Source of the DNA: Peribacillus deserti
GTDB lineage: Bacteria; Bacillota; Bacilli; Bacillales; DSM-1321
Assembly: GCF_016909175.1 (NCBI RefSeq)
Contig: NZ_JAFBFI010000012.1
Span: 1-64,000 of the forward strand
DNA length: 64,000 nucleotides
Direction: 5' to 3'
The position numbers and the translations under genes are program-made. Shown one piece after another: positions 14,845-24,946 of the stretch (position 1 is the first letter of the stretch; every line of letters starts with the position of its first letter). The notes beneath the pieces were generated by a model. The model was not told the origin of the DNA, searched no databases, and was given only the letters and a program-made list of their open reading frames with translations.

Positions 14845-16189
14845 ACATTCACTTCCAGTTGCGATTATAGGGGGAGGGCCTGTCGGTCTTGCCGCAGCAG
14901 CTCATTTAATTGAGAAGGGTGAGCCATTTATCCTGTTTGAAGCGGGCAACAGTGTAGGTTCAAGCATGCTTGAATGGGGGCACGTCCGCATGTTTTCACC
15001 TTGGCAGTATAATATGGATAAAGCGGCCAAGGAGTTACTGCTAAAGTCAGGCTGGACATCTCCGAAAGAACAGGAGCTTCCAACAGGCCGTGAACTGGTG
15101 GAAAACTATCTTCTTCCGCTAAGCAACCTGCCAGAAATAAAAGAGAACATCCTGTTAAATGCAAAAGTGGTAGGAGTGGCTAAAAAGGGACTCGACAAGC
15201 TAAAAACGGCCCAAAGAGACCTTGCTCCCTTTGTATTGTATGTAGAATTAGACGGCGAAACAAGGGTATTTGAGACGAAGGCAGTCATCGATTCATCAGG
15301 AACATGGAAAAATCCAAATCCCATCCTTTCTAACGGCATTTGGACAAAAGCAGAAAAGACTTTGAAACATCGGATTTTTTATGGAATACCAAACGTGAAG
15401 GAACTGGAAGAGCGATATAAAAATAAAAAGGTGATGGTGATCGGGAGCGGCCATTCTGCAATCAATGCGCTTCTTGAATTAGCGTCACTGAAGGAACAAT
15501 TCCCAGAAACGGGTATTCACTGGGTTCTACGAAAGTACAGGATTCAAGATGTATATGGAGGCCAGGAAAGAGATGGATTGCCAGCCCGCGGGGAACTCGG
15601 CATCAACATTCAACGATTAGTCGAATCCGAACAAATTAATGTTCACACTCCCTTTTATATCAACAAAGTAAGTGAATTGAAAGGCACGATTACTGTAACA
15701 GGAGAGTCAGGCAACGAAGAATATTCAGTAGAAGGAATCGATGAAATCATCGTCAGCACTGGATTTAGGGCAGACGTAACCTTCCTGAATGAAATTAGGC
15801 TGAGTATAGATTCTGCTGTTGAAAGCGTGGAGGCTCTTGCACCGCTTATCGATCCCAACGTCCATAGCTGTGGAACGGTCAGACCACACGGGGAAGCGGA
15901 ACTTCGTCAGCCTGAGAAGGATTTTTATATCGTGGGCATGAAAAGCTATGGGCGGGCACCGACTTTCTTGCTTGCGACAGGATATGAACAAGTCCGTTCA
16001 GTAGTAGCCTATTTGACAGGGGACCTGGAAGCGGCAAAAAAAGTCCAATTGGAACTTCCTGAAACAGGAGTGTGCAGCACAAATATTGTGACCAGCTGCT
16101 GTACTTCAGAAAATTCTGTCCAGGAAACAAGTTCTTGTTGCAGTGCACCAGTTGTTCTAGAATTTAAAAGTTCTTCTTGCTGCGGGTAA
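14828..16189 (+). CDS. FAD/NAD(P)-dependent oxidoreductase with Cys-pair tail
   Basis: A 453-residue flavoprotein. An FAD-binding Rossmann motif lies at residues about 11-23 (VAIIGGGPVGLAAA), and a second nucleotide-binding motif near residue 202 (VMVIGSGHSAINAL) should hold NAD(P)H. The family is that of flavin monooxygenase/thioredoxin-reductase-like enzymes often seen in ars clusters. The last 45 residues carry three separate cysteine pairs (TSCC, SSCC and SSCCG-end) plus a single VCST cysteine, a likely As(III) or metal-binding tail. Its start follows TAGGAGG and overlaps the arsN1 gene. Confidence 0.85.
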   Translation: MGQIDKHSLPVAIIGGGPVGLAAAAHLIEKGEPFILFEAGNSVGSSMLEWGHVRMFSPWQYNMDKAAKELLLKSGWTSPKEQELPTGRELVENYLLPLSNLPEIKENILLNAKVVGVAKKGLDKLKTAQRDLAPFVLYVELDGETRVFETKAVIDSSGTWKNPNPILSNGIWTKAEKTLKHRIFYGIPNVKELEERYKNKKVMVIGSGHSAINALLELASLKEQFPETGIHWVLRKYRIQDVYGGQERDGLPARGELGINIQRLVESEQINVHTPFYINKVSELKGTITVTGESGNEEYSVEGIDEIIVSTGFRADVTFLNEIRLSIDSAVESVEALAPLIDPNVHSCGTVRPHGEAELRQPEKDFYIVGMKSYGRAPTFLLATGYEQVRSVVAYLTGDLEAAKKVQLELPETGVCSTNIVTSCCTSENSVQETSSCCSAPVVLEFKSSSCCG

Positions 16190-16264
16190 ATACAAAAAGA
16201 CCAGTCTGCTTTGATTCAGACTAGACGTGTTGTATGATCGGCTAACGGCGATAGTTCAGAATTT

Positions 16265-16293
16265 AACCGTCCGTATTAATCGGGCGGTTTTTC
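16265..16293 (+). terminator. Terminator after the flavoprotein gene
   Basis: AACCGTCCG (16265-16273) pairs with CGGGCGGTT (16281-16289), one G-T pair, followed by TTTTTC. It overlaps the 5' end of the next open frame. Confidence 0.8.
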
Positions 16294-16295
16294 TT

Positions 16296-17027
16296 GTGTT
16301 CAGACGTTACCTTAGAAAAAGCTTGGATTCTGTTAGACATCTGGATAAAACATACCATGCGATTGGTCTTAATAAGAGTGAGTTGAATGAAATAAGTGAA
16401 CATGGGGATATTGAGTTTTTTCTACGGTTACCTGAGGATAATTTTAAGGACCTGTCTTTCAAGCTTATTTTTAATAGTGCAGAATACAAAAGAGAAAATT
16501 TGGACTTTAGTACGTATTTAGCCTTAACAAGTGAAGATATAGTTTATGATTTGCTAGAGCTACTATCGATATATAATTTAACTAATACATTAGAGTCAAG
16601 AACGGTAAAACATAAATATGTCTACGATAAGATAAATTCGCGTAAACTCATTAGATTTGTAAAGTTTTCGAAATTAGCATATCTCCGCACTAAAGTGGAA
16701 CATGACTATTTATATATAAATAGGTTAAAGAGAGATACAGTAGATAATTTATATGTAGGTATTAAAAAGCGGTATGAATCAGTAGTCGGTGAAACCAGCA
16801 ATCCTTGGATATCTGGAAACATCGTAGGGAGGTTGACTGAAATAGTAAAAACACGTATAAACAATTTTGTTTCTCTGTTTGAGAATGTAAAACAAGAAAT
16901 GGATATACAGATATCGTTTTTAAATACAATTATTGACTATAAAAGGCAGAGACGAATGTTTTTACTCACAATTGTATCTTTAATCGTATCGCTTATCGCT
17001 TTAGCTGTATCTATTTTAGCGTTATAA
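16296..17027 (+). CDS. Unknown protein with C-terminal membrane helix, probably 5'-truncated
   Basis: About 243 residues read from the GTG at 16296. The body is polar, helical and Lys/Tyr/Leu-rich, with no motif I recognise. It ends in a hydrophobic helix (RRMFLLTIVSLIVSLIALAVSILAL region) that should anchor it in the membrane. The open frame extends to a GTG at 16227 but there runs through a terminator hairpin. No candidate start has a good ribosome site and the only internal Met is near the end. I infer that the gene lost its 5' part when the upstream terminator DNA was joined to it. Confidence 0.45.
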   Translation: MFRRYLRKSLDSVRHLDKTYHAIGLNKSELNEISEHGDIEFFLRLPEDNFKDLSFKLIFNSAEYKRENLDFSTYLALTSEDIVYDLLELLSIYNLTNTLESRTVKHKYVYDKINSRKLIRFVKFSKLAYLRTKVEHDYLYINRLKRDTVDNLYVGIKKRYESVVGETSNPWISGNIVGRLTEIVKTRINNFVSLFENVKQEMDIQISFLNTIIDYKRQRRMFLLTIVSLIVSLIALAVSILAL

Positions 17028-17282
17028 TCGTTGAACTCGGTAGCCCCATGGCATACCTATCCTTTCGGAAAAGCAGTTCCTAGCAGGCAGGACGACAGAG
17101 AGATGGTCGCAATATCCAATACGGAGAGCTACCAAAATGCAAATCCTCTATTAATCATTGTCCGTAACGGCCGTATGGAATTTCGGATAGGTACTTTTAG
17201 ATATCAAAATTCAGAGCGCACCGATCTAGCATATGAGGTGTATGGTAATAGCATATAAATCCCTTGTAAACTAGAAATTAAA

Positions 17283-17305
17283 AAAGGAGGCTAACGGCCT
17301 CCTTT
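17283..17305 (-). terminator. Terminator of the 149-residue minus-strand gene
   Basis: AAAGGAGGC and GCCTCCTTT form a perfect 9 bp stem. On the minus strand it is followed by a run of seven T residues and overlaps the last codons. Confidence 0.8.
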
Positions 17306-17740
17306 GTGATATTTATCTGGGACCTTTTCAATATGAGCCTTGTATTCTTCATACTTCTCCTCGGCCGCCTGCAAAGCTTCCATCCTAGAGAGAGAGTCTT
17401 CAGCTGCGTTACCTAACACTGCCTGTTCATGGACACTTTCAAGCATGTGGAATTTTGTCCAATCGCTTTCTTTCATAGGACCTGAAAAGTAATAAGCAAC
17501 ATAGTGCATTCTGATTCCCCCTACTAAATGGCTTTGGAATATAAGGAGTATGCAATTAGAATCATTGTGCATTCCATATTCTGTCCAGACCCAGGTACAC
17601 CCAGTATTGTATCCTTCCCATTTCTCTAACTCTACAAAGTCTTTTATTTCTGAATAGGCTTTGTATTTCTTTCTTCCAATGAACCTCGTTTGTGCTCGAA
17701 GTCTTCTCCATTCTTCTACAAATTCTTCTGCCCATTTCAA
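17291..17740 (-). CDS. Uncharacterised protein, 149 residues
   Basis: It reads from the TTG at 17740, 10 nt after AAGGAGG. The protein is rich in Trp and Tyr in its first half (EEWRRLRAQTRFIGRKKYKAY, WTEYGMHND) and has a charged helical C-terminus (AAEEKYEEYKAHIE). I see no signal peptide or membrane segment and do not recognise the family. It has its own terminator and no linked genes. The 375 bp upstream (17741-18116) show no gene. Confidence 0.6.
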   Translation of the reverse strand: MKWAEEFVEEWRRLRAQTRFIGRKKYKAYSEIKDFVELEKWEGYNTGCTWVWTEYGMHNDSNCILLIFQSHLVGGIRMHYVAYYFSGPMKESDWTKFHMLESVHEQAVLGNAAEDSLSRMEALQAAEEKYEEYKAHIEKVPDKYHKGGR

Positions 17741-18116
17741 TCATTATTGACCTCCTTGCTACTTGCAGGATTTTTTCTATAAAACTAAACAAAAAGTGTC
17801 CCTTTAAAAAAACACAGGGATTTAGAAAAGTCATCAGGAATTGTGTCAGATATGTTATGGTGATTTGAAAATAGGGCTCTATGTAGACTTTTTTTGTTCC
17901 GCATCCAAGCCTTAAAAAACGGTTTCGGAACTGGAAAAGCATTTCGGTGTGTATTTTTAAAACTGTCAGCATAATGGTAGATTTTTAAACACTAATCATG
18001 AGGAAGTTCGCTTACATTCTCCTTATAAAAGATTAAACCAGCTCTCTTGTAATGAGTAAGGGCTTTTTTTTACTGAAGGATATTTTATAAAGGGAAAACC
18101 AGAATTTATTTTCTCC

Positions 18117-18245
18117 TTAAATTTTGTTATGTAAGCTGGTATATTCTTCAGCATCTGCATGAGGGTAATTATATTCAATCGGATCATCTCCAATAAAAAA
18201 TTGAATGAACAGCAACAACTTTTTCTCTATCGAGAATTAAGACAT
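18117..18245 (-). pseudogene. Small minus-strand gene with early nonsense codon
   Basis: A ribosome site (GAGAGGTGAT) and an ATG at 18245 are followed by Ser and then TAA. The same frame stays open afterwards for 39 codons, with protein-like content (LLLFIQFFIGDDPIEYNYPH, ADAEEY) up to a stop at 18117. I read it as a small gene or gene fragment inactivated by a nonsense mutation at codon 3. The family is not recognised. Confidence 0.35.
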
Positions 18246-18539
18246 TTAGTATCACCTCTCTATAAATGAAAAAGGATAATCAAATGTTTGTTAGATTACC
18301 CTTTTCCTTTACTGTTCACTCAAATGAATATTTATATGTACATATGTTCATAAATATGAATAGTCGTATCTATTTTGGTTACAAATATAAATGGAAACAC
18401 ATTACTTTTTATGAAGGAGGTACATATATACCCATTTGTTGCTTATTAGAAAAAGAATTAAATCCTTCTAAAATCCTTTACCGAAGGAGGCCCTATCTGT
18501 GTACTCGTCTGTTGATCATATTGAATGGAGGAGGAATAC

Positions 18540-20171
18540 ATGAAGAAGTTAATCAAGTGTCCACCTTTATTGAATGGGGAGAGCCTGTCCAGTTATGTAT
18601 ACCGCTTGAGCGAAGATAATTATTATGAGTCTGTCTTCACTTTCCTAAAGATCATTAACGTACCCTTTTCTCATTGGGAATCGAACATGCTTGATGAGGA
18701 GAGCTGCATGCGGTTATCCAGATTGATCGATTACAATGCTGATGAATTGTACCAAGTATCCGTGAATCATTTTGTAAAAAACACCGATTCAACCTTGCAT
18801 AAGGTTGGCATGCTTAAACAATATGTCAAGTACTGCCCAGCATGCAAGCGATATTCGAAGGCAAAGGGGGCAGGGTATTTAAGAATTTATCTTTCGATGA
18901 GCTGCTCCTTCTATATAAGAAACATCTCTATCTTCTCGACAGTATCCCTCACTATGCGGGAAACAGTGAGGAACAGGAACAAATAAAGATCCGATACGAT
19001 TCCAGCAAGTTTTTCTTGAACGAAAGTCTGGAAGCAGCCCAAATTCACCTTTACTGGATGCATCAAGATTTCCCTAGCCGATTTTTTTGAGGTCCTCGAT
19101 CAATTCTTCTTGCTGCCTTTCAATAGAAGGAAAAGGAGAAAGTGTGAGTTTGAAGCGTTGCTTTTGCATGACAAATTTCGCTTCATTCAAGATGCTTATG
19201 CAGCCTACGAGCGGCAGGAAATTACAAATGGAAATGTACCTCGGAATATTTCTTGCATCAATCCTGATATTGCAGAGTGGGTTAAAACGAAATTTTTAAT
19301 GAAGAAACAAATACAGACCAGCTACAACCTCACTAGAGAAGAAGCGAAGGAGTTATGTTCCTGGATGAATCCTCAGGTATATATAAGGGATAAAACCAAA
19401 ATTTGCCATTATTCCGTAGAGGAAATAGAAGAAAAGGTAGCGGTACTTTATGACAAAAGAACCAATGTCATCCTAAAATGTGAAGCTGCTAAGATGTTAG
19501 GGGTTAGCGTAGACACCATTCCTTCCTTAGTAAATGCAGGGTTTTTACAAGAAGTTAAGTTTATGAAGAAAATATATTTATGTAAAAAAACTTTAAATAA
19601 CCTTCAGAAAGGTTTTGATGCAAAATCCCTGACATCTGATGCCAATTGCGTATCCTGGGGGCGTTTGTTTGATAAATACAGAACTAGTGGATTGTGTGTG
19701 GTTGACTTAATCTATTTGCTGTCATCCAGAAAAATCGCCGCCTACTCATTGTTTCAGTCTAACAAGGTATCGGACTTTTATTTCATGCCTGGTGATGTTG
19801 AAAAAATCATTCTATATATAACGGAACGGACTATCAACAAAAGGGGCTACTGTTTGGGACAAGCTGCCAAAGCCATTAGTGTAGGGGAAAGGACAGTGCA
19901 TAAATTGATCGAGCTTGGGTTGCTCAATCCAATCAAAGCCGCAGCAAATAATAATAGAAGAAAAGAGTATTTTTTCAATATAGAAGAGATTGAAGCCTTT
20001 CATAGGAAATACATAACCCCCAAGGAAGCGGAGAAGGTTTACGGGAAAAGCCAGAACTATTTCCGTAACCTTGTATTCAGAGGAAAGGTGGATAACGTTC
20101 TTTCTGGCACTTGTTCCAAAGTGCTATTGAATAGAAGGGAAGTGATGGAGTACATGAGGTTAAAAAGATAG
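18540..20171 (+). pseudogene. Broken tniQ gene (Tn7-like target selector)
   Basis: The first frame begins behind GGAGGAGG and has the TniQ N-terminus (CPPLLNGESLSSYVYRLSEDN) and one half of its zinc finger (KYCPACKRYSK). Near 18860-18875 the frame changes and the second zinc half is missing, consistent with a deletion. The sequence continues in another frame (FDELLLLYKKHLYLLDS) until a TTTTTTT run at 19083-19089, then in the first frame again (FEVLDQFFLLPFNRRKR) to 20171. TniQ directs Tn7-like transposition to attachment sites. No tnsA, tnsB or tnsC gene is present, so this is a relic. Confidence 0.7.
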
Positions 20172-20220
20172 TTTGTGAGAAAAATGTAAAACTAGAAAAA
20201 AAGAAAAAATGACAAAAAAT

Positions 20221-20320
20221 TATACTATATTTTTCCACAAAATATATGTAATTCCAATTATGTATATGCAATTCCATATTTGTATATCCTTTTCCAATAT
20301 TGCGATCTGCTTCCATAGAC
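20221..20320 (+). repeat. Short-period array, 5 units of 20 bp, keyword TTCCA
   Basis: TTCCA starts at 20233, 20252, 20272, 20292 and 20311. Units are framed as TATATGTAATTCCAATTA, GTATATGCAATTCCATATT and similar, with the left half A/T variable. It lies 50 bp after the tniQ relic. Tn7-like transposon ends carry serial about 20 bp TnsB sites, so this may be an end of the lost element, or it may belong to the general class seen at 26.4, 42.0 and 54.2 kb. Confidence 0.65.
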
Positions 20321-20396
20321 TTGCTATTGTCAGAATGCTTTGGGGTCCATTATGCTGTTAAACGTACCGCGAAAACATAAAGGAGGTGAGCACCTT

Positions 20397-20446
20397 ATGA
20401 ATGCTTAAACAAGATGTTTATGCTTATGTGGAGAGGCTAATGCTTA
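20397..20446 (+). repeat. Three spaced ATGCTTA keywords behind an orphan ribosome site
   Basis: ATGCTTA begins at 20401, 20420 and 20440. AGGAGGTGAG at 20381 precedes a 3-codon frame and a 40-codon open frame (20401-20523) whose stop overlaps the start of the acetyltransferase gene as ATGA. The peptide largely reflects the repeated DNA, so I do not call it a gene, but coupled translation is possible. Confidence 0.45.
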
Positions 20447-20519
20447 AAGGCCCTTATGGGAGGTCTTGCTGCGAAGGAAGCTTGAAAAATATTAGAAAAG
20501 ATCCTTTAAAAGAGAGGGC

Positions 20520-20987
20520 ATGATGGAGCACATTATTCGGTTTGCCAATATAGAAGACAAGGAGAGCTGTCTTACGTTTGACCATCAAATAGATGAACAG
20601 CTTCTGCTAAGTAAAATACAGCTCAATCAGATTATCCTCCTCGAAATCGATAGAGTTATCCGATGGTATATAAAACTGGATATTATTTGGAGCAACCTCC
20701 CATTTCTCAGCCTGATTAAAGTGACCGGAGAGATCAGGGGAAATGGATATGGTCAAGAGCTTCTCAAGTTCCTGGAGAAAGAACTGAAAGATAAAGGTTA
20801 TTCAGTACTGCTTTCTTCGTCACAGGTAAATGAAACAGAGCCGCAGAAATGGCATCGGAAAAATGGGTTCCAGGAATGTGGGATCTTGACTGGGATAAAT
20901 GGGCAGGGAATAGGCGAGCTCTTCTTTAAAAAGGAATTGATTACTAAGTTTTATAGAGCATCTGCCCGACCTGAGCTGGTTTTATAA
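20520..20987 (+). CDS. GNAT-family N-acetyltransferase
   Basis: 155 residues. The acetyl-CoA loop is visible as VTGEIRGNGYGQELLKFLE at about residue 75 (R-G-x-G-Y-G), followed by the late GNAT pattern WHRKNGFQECG. The N-terminal third is standard for the family. The acceptor substrate is not predictable. GAGAGGG precedes the ATG, and a terminator follows at 21030. The RASARPELVL tail after the last strand looks like a run-on, so the 3' end may be altered. Confidence 0.75.
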   Translation: MMEHIIRFANIEDKESCLTFDHQIDEQLLLSKIQLNQIILLEIDRVIRWYIKLDIIWSNLPFLSLIKVTGEIRGNGYGQELLKFLEKELKDKGYSVLLSSSQVNETEPQKWHRKNGFQECGILTGINGQGIGELFFKKELITKFYRASARPELVL

Positions 20988-21029
20988 GGATTTATCCATG
21001 AATGTCTCAAATTAACAGCTCTTATTGCG

Positions 21030-21060
21030 ACACTTTTCTCTTAACAGGAAAAGTGTTTTT
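21030..21060 (+). terminator. Terminator before the hut operon
   Basis: ACACTTTTC (21030-21038) pairs with GAAAAGTGT (21048-21056), then TTTTTTC. Confidence 0.8.
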
Positions 21061-21071
21061 TTCGAATTTGT

Positions 21072-21099
21072 TTGACAGGACAAATTAAACCACTATACA
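21072..21099 (+). promoter_or_regulatory. Sigma-A promoter of the hut operon
   Basis: TTGACA (21072-21077), 16 nt, TATACA (21094-21099). The hutP start lies 48 nt downstream. I see no perfect catabolite-response element in the surrounding 100 bp. Confidence 0.65.
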
Positions 21100-21147
21100 C
21101 TAAGGGGAGTTATTAGTTAATTAAGAAAATTTTTTATATTAAGTGAG

Positions 21148-21603
21148 ATGTATATGCTGCAGATTAAAAGAAATCGAATTGGATTAAATGCTATATTGCT
21201 GGCATCGACTGAAGCAGAAGAAGAAAACAAACTTTACAGGCAGCTCCGCGAGAGCGGCTATATTTTCTGCAGCGGCAAAGTTGGGTCGATGGATACTCAT
21301 AAAATTGTTGCAGCTATTGAAACGGCAGCGAAGAGGAATGAAGTTGTTGATGGCTCGCTTTATCGTGAAGTTCATGCTTTATACCATAGCTCAATTGAAG
21401 CTGTCCAGGGAATGACCAGGGGGCAGGCTCAGATAGGGGAATTGCTTAGGACGGTTGGCCTGAGGTTCGCTGTTTTAAGAGGAAAGCCCTTCCAGAATCC
21501 TGAAGAAGGTGAATGGATTGCGGTAGCTTTATATGGGACCATTGGAGCCCCTATAAAAGGGTTTGAACATGAAACGGTAGGGCTGGGCATTAATCATATC
21601 TAA
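21148..21603 (+). CDS. hutP: HutP, histidine-dependent anti-terminator of the hut operon
   Basis: 151 residues matching HutP over its whole length: KVGSMDTHKIVAAIETA, EVHALYHSSIEA, TRGQAQIGELLRTVGLRFAV and the ending HETVGLGINHI. HutP forms a hexamer that, with L-histidine and Mg2+, binds NAG-rich mRNA and opens the terminator between hutP and hutH. That terminator is present here at 21637-21668. The ATG at 21148 or 21154 may be used; the ribosome site (AAGTGAG) is modest. Confidence 0.95.
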   Translation: MYMLQIKRNRIGLNAILLASTEAEEENKLYRQLRESGYIFCSGKVGSMDTHKIVAAIETAAKRNEVVDGSLYREVHALYHSSIEAVQGMTRGQAQIGELLRTVGLRFAVLRGKPFQNPEEGEWIAVALYGTIGAPIKGFEHETVGLGINHI

Positions 21604-21617
21604 AAATTTTTTCAGTC

Positions 21618-21675
21618 CATAGTTAAAAGTTAAATGGGGGCTGTATCACTTTATTGTGGTACAGCCCCTTTATTA
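21618..21675 (+). promoter_or_regulatory. HutP-controlled terminator between hutP and hutH
   Basis: GGGGCTGTATCAC (21637-21649) pairs over 13 bp with GTGGTACAGCCCC (21656-21668), followed by TTTATT. The stretch just before it (CATAGTTAAAAGTTAAATG) offers UAG/AAG triplets of the sort HutP binds. Position and partner gene make the anti-termination role very likely. Confidence 0.85.
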
Positions 21676-21697
21676 TGTTAAAGAGGTGAAGTGATAA

Positions 21698-23215
21698 ATG
21701 GTAGTCTTAAATGGTAATTCTTTAACCTTGCAGCTCGCCTATCAGGTCCTGTTTCAGAAAGAAACAATCACAGCTTCGCCTGAAGCATTGGCTAAAGTTA
21801 TCTGCAGCAGGGAAGCAGTAGAAAGTATAGTTGCGGAAAAAAGGATCGTTTATGGAATTACGACAGGCTTTGGAAAATTTAGTGATGTATTAATAGACAG
21901 CAGCGATGTGAATGATTTACAAACCAATCTTATTCTTTCTCATGCCTGTGGTATCGGTGAGCCATTCCCTGAAATAGTGTCGAGAGCCATGCTTCTTTTA
22001 AGAGCAAATGCTTTACTCAAGGGTTATTCAGGAGTCCGTCCGATCGTAATTGAACGGCTGATCCAGCTGGTCAATACAGGCATCCATCCAGTAGTTCCCC
22101 AGCAAGGGTCACTCGGGGCCAGCGGTGATTTAGCGCCTCTGTCTCATTTAGCGATGGCCTTAATGGGAGAAGGGGAAGTTTTTTATCAGGGAGAAAGGGT
22201 TTTAGCCATGCAGGCTTTAGCAGCGGAAGGTATTCCTCCTTTAACTCTTGAAGCAAAAGAAGGCCTCGCCTTAATAAATGGCACTCAGGCCATGACGGCA
22301 ATGGGTGTAGTTACTTATCTTGAGGCAGAGAGTCTGGCTTATCAATCTGAGGCAATCGCAGCTATAACTATGGAAGGATTACAAGGAATTATTGATGCTT
22401 TTGATGAAGATATACAGAGGGTAAGAGGCTACAAGCAGCAGATGGATGTGGCAGAGAGAATGAAAAGATGGCTGCATGACAGTAAGCTCACAACAAAACA
22501 GGGAGAATTACGTGTGCAGGATGCTTATTCCCTTAGGTGTATTCCGCAGGTGCACGGAGCTTCGTGGCAGGTACTTGACTATGTAAAAGAAAAACTTGAA
22601 ATTGAGATGAATGCGGCTACCGATAATCCTCTGATTTTTGAAGGCGGCAAGGTCATTTCTGGCGGTAATTTTCACGGACAGCCGATTGCGTTTGCGATGG
22701 ACTTTTTAAAATTGGGAGTAGCTGAACTCGCTAACATTTCCGAGAGGCGGATAGAAAGGCTTGTAAATCCTCAGCTAAATGATTTACCTCCATTTTTGAG
22801 CCCTCAGCCAGGGCTTCAATCAGGAGCCATGATCATGCAATATGCCGCGGCCTCACTCGTATCTGAGAATAAAACACTGGCACATCCTGCGAGCGTTGAT
22901 TCTATTCCTTCATCTGCGAATCAGGAAGATCATGTAAGCATGGGCACCATAGCTTCGAGACATGCTTATCAAATTGTCGGTAATGCACGGAATGTCCTGG
23001 CTATAGAAATAATCTGTGCCATGCAGGCCGCTGAATATAGAGGCAGGGGTAAAATGGCATCTAAGACTGCTGTGCTCATGGAGAAAGCGAGAGAAATCGT
23101 TGAACCTATTGAAAAGGACCGGATATTTGCAAAAGATATTGAAAGAATGGCTGCCTGGCTGCAGGTTACTAACTTTTTGCCTTTTTTAGAAATCGAAGCT
23201 TCGGTTAATTTGTAA
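21698..23215 (+). CDS. hutH: Histidine ammonia-lyase
   Basis: 505 residues. It removes ammonia from L-histidine to give urocanate, the first step of the hut pathway. The Ala-Ser-Gly triplet that cyclises to the MIO cofactor is present in [14 protein letters not shown] at about residue 145, along with [10 protein letters not shown] and the helical core (AATDNPLIF). AAAGAGGTG precedes the ATG. It is second in hutPHUI, 94 nt after hutP and behind the HutP-controlled terminator. Confidence 0.98.
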   Translation: MVVLNGNSLTLQLAYQVLFQKETITASPEALAKVICSREAVESIVAEKRIVYGITTGFGKFSDVLIDSSDVNDLQTNLILSHACGIGEPFPEIVSRAMLLLRANALLKGYSGVRPIVIERLIQLVNTGIHPVVPQQGSLGASGDLAPLSHLAMALMGEGEVFYQGERVLAMQALAAEGIPPLTLEAKEGLALINGTQAMTAMGVVTYLEAESLAYQSEAIAAITMEGLQGIIDAFDEDIQRVRGYKQQMDVAERMKRWLHDSKLTTKQGELRVQDAYSLRCIPQVHGASWQVLDYVKEKLEIEMNAATDNPLIFEGGKVISGGNFHGQPIAFAMDFLKLGVAELANISERRIERLVNPQLNDLPPFLSPQPGLQSGAMIMQYAAASLVSENKTLAHPASVDSIPSSANQEDHVSMGTIASRHAYQIVGNARNVLAIEIICAMQAAEYRGRGKMASKTAVLMEKAREIVEPIEKDRIFAKDIERMAAWLQVTNFLPFLEIEASVNL

Positions 23216-23246
23216 TGATCTAAATTGAGAGGGAGGCTTTCATGAG

Positions 23247-24920
23247 ATGGAAAAAAATGTAGCTGAAAAACGTGTGATCAAAAATTATAGTGGATCAGAA
23301 CTGCATGCTAAAGGCTGGGTACAAGAAGCGGCGATCAGGATGCTGATGAATAATTTAGATGAGGAGGTAGCGGAACGGCCAGAGGATCTTGTCGTATACG
23401 GGGGGATAGGAAAAGCTGCGAGAAATTGGGAATGCTATGACGCTATCATGGACGCCCTTCACCAATTAGAGTCGGATGAAACGCTGCTGATACAGTCTGG
23501 TAAACCTGTCGCGGTGTTCAAGTCGCATAGCGATGCACCGAGAGTTCTTCTGGCTAATTCTAATCTTGTGCCGGCATGGGCAAATTGGGACCATTTTCAT
23601 GATCTCGATAAAAAAGGTCTTATGATGTATGGTCAGATGACTGCGGGAAGCTGGATTTATATAGGCAGCCAGGGGATTGTACAGGGAACATTTGAGACCT
23701 TTTCAGAGCTCGCGCGGCAGCACTTCCACGGTACATTGAAGCATACGATTACTCTGACTGCGGGACTCGGAGGGATGGGCGGGGCACAGCCGCTTGCTGT
23801 TACGATGAATGATGGAGTCTGTATTGCTATAGAGGCAGATGAATCAAGAATTGACCGCAGAATAGAGACCAAATATCTGGATGTAAAAGCAGTGGATATT
23901 CAGACGGCTATAACCATGGCGAAGGATGCGAAGTTTAAAGGGATAGCATTGTCAATTGGACTGCTCGGAAATGCCGCCGAAATACTGCCTCAAATGCTTG
24001 TTGAAAATTTTATTCCTGATATCTTAACAGACCAGACCTCTGCGCATGATCCTTTAAATGGATATATACCTATGCACATGTCCCTCACAGAAGCAAAGGA
24101 ACTCCGAGATAGTAATCCAGCTCAATATATTAGGAAATCAAAAGCCAGCATGGCAAGGCATGTGCAATCAATGCTCGAAATGCAGGAGAAGGGTGCCGTC
24201 ACATTCGATTATGGAAATAATATCAGGCAGGCTGCAAAAGATGAAGGAGTACAAAATGCATTTGATTTTCCCGGGTTTGTACCTGCTTATATCCGCCCGT
24301 TGTTCTGTGAAGGCAAAGGGCCTTTTAGGTGGGCAGCCCTTTCTGGAAATCCAGAGGATATTTATAAAATAGATCAAGCTATTTTAAAAGAATTTGCGGG
24401 CAATGAACATTTATGCCACTGGATTAAGTTGGCCAGAGAAAAGATAGCCTTCCAGGGTCTTCCTGCACGAATTTGCTGGCTTGGGTATGGAGACCGGGCT
24501 AAACTTGGTAAAATGATTAATGATCTCGTTGCCTCTGGAGAAGTATCAGCACCTATTGTTATTGGAAGGGACCATTTAGATGCAGGGTCGGTCGCTTCGC
24601 CTAATCGGGAAACAGAAAATATGAAGGATGGCAGCGATGCAGTGGCTGACTGGCCAATTTTAAATGCTTTAATTAATGCTGTTGGCGGTGCAAGCTGGGT
24701 CTCTGTCCATCATGGAGGCGGAGTAGGCATGGGTTACTCTCTTCACGCCGGAATGGTGATTGTTGCAGACGGAACAAAAGAAGCGGAAATCAGGCTCGAA
24801 AGAGTACTTACTACTGACCCTGGAATGGGTGTGGTACGCCATGCCGATGCTGGGTATCAATCAGCTATCAAGACGGCAAAAGACAAAGGCATTCACATGC
24901 CGATGCTGGATGATGAGTGA
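23247..24920 (+). CDS. hutU: Urocanate hydratase (urocanase)
   Basis: 557 residues, full length for the family. It adds water to urocanate to give 4-imidazolone-5-propionate, using tightly bound NAD+. The NAD site [15 protein letters not shown] lies at about residue 175 and the urocanase signature with its active Cys appears as [12 protein letters not shown] at about residue 350. It lies 31 nt after hutH and its stop is just before the hutI ribosome site. Confidence 0.98.
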   Translation: MEKNVAEKRVIKNYSGSELHAKGWVQEAAIRMLMNNLDEEVAERPEDLVVYGGIGKAARNWECYDAIMDALHQLESDETLLIQSGKPVAVFKSHSDAPRVLLANSNLVPAWANWDHFHDLDKKGLMMYGQMTAGSWIYIGSQGIVQGTFETFSELARQHFHGTLKHTITLTAGLGGMGGAQPLAVTMNDGVCIAIEADESRIDRRIETKYLDVKAVDIQTAITMAKDAKFKGIALSIGLLGNAAEILPQMLVENFIPDILTDQTSAHDPLNGYIPMHMSLTEAKELRDSNPAQYIRKSKASMARHVQSMLEMQEKGAVTFDYGNNIRQAAKDEGVQNAFDFPGFVPAYIRPLFCEGKGPFRWAALSGNPEDIYKIDQAILKEFAGNEHLCHWIKLAREKIAFQGLPARICWLGYGDRAKLGKMINDLVASGEVSAPIVIGRDHLDAGSVASPNRETENMKDGSDAVADWPILNALINAVGGASWVSVHHGGGVGMGYSLHAGMVIVADGTKEAEIRLERVLTTDPGMGVVRHADAGYQSAIKTAKDKGIHMPMLDDE

Positions 24921-24946
24921 TAGTGGATTTGAAAAGGAGGCAAAAC

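Noticed and set aside
17031-17258. 75-codon frame after the membrane-tail gene, with the words ACCTATCC (17055) and GGATAGGT (17185) as an inverted repeat
   Set aside because: TTG start without ribosome site and no family likeness; the inverted words are 120 bp apart, and I see no element boundary.
18266-18619. 117-codon frame overlapping the tniQ start
   Set aside because: It has no ribosome site and overlaps the well-supported tniQ N-terminus in another frame.
20401-20523. 40-codon frame coupled to the acetyltransferase gene
   Set aside because: Its residues mostly mirror the ATGCTTA repeats. The ribosome site is good, so I left it as a note and not as a gene.
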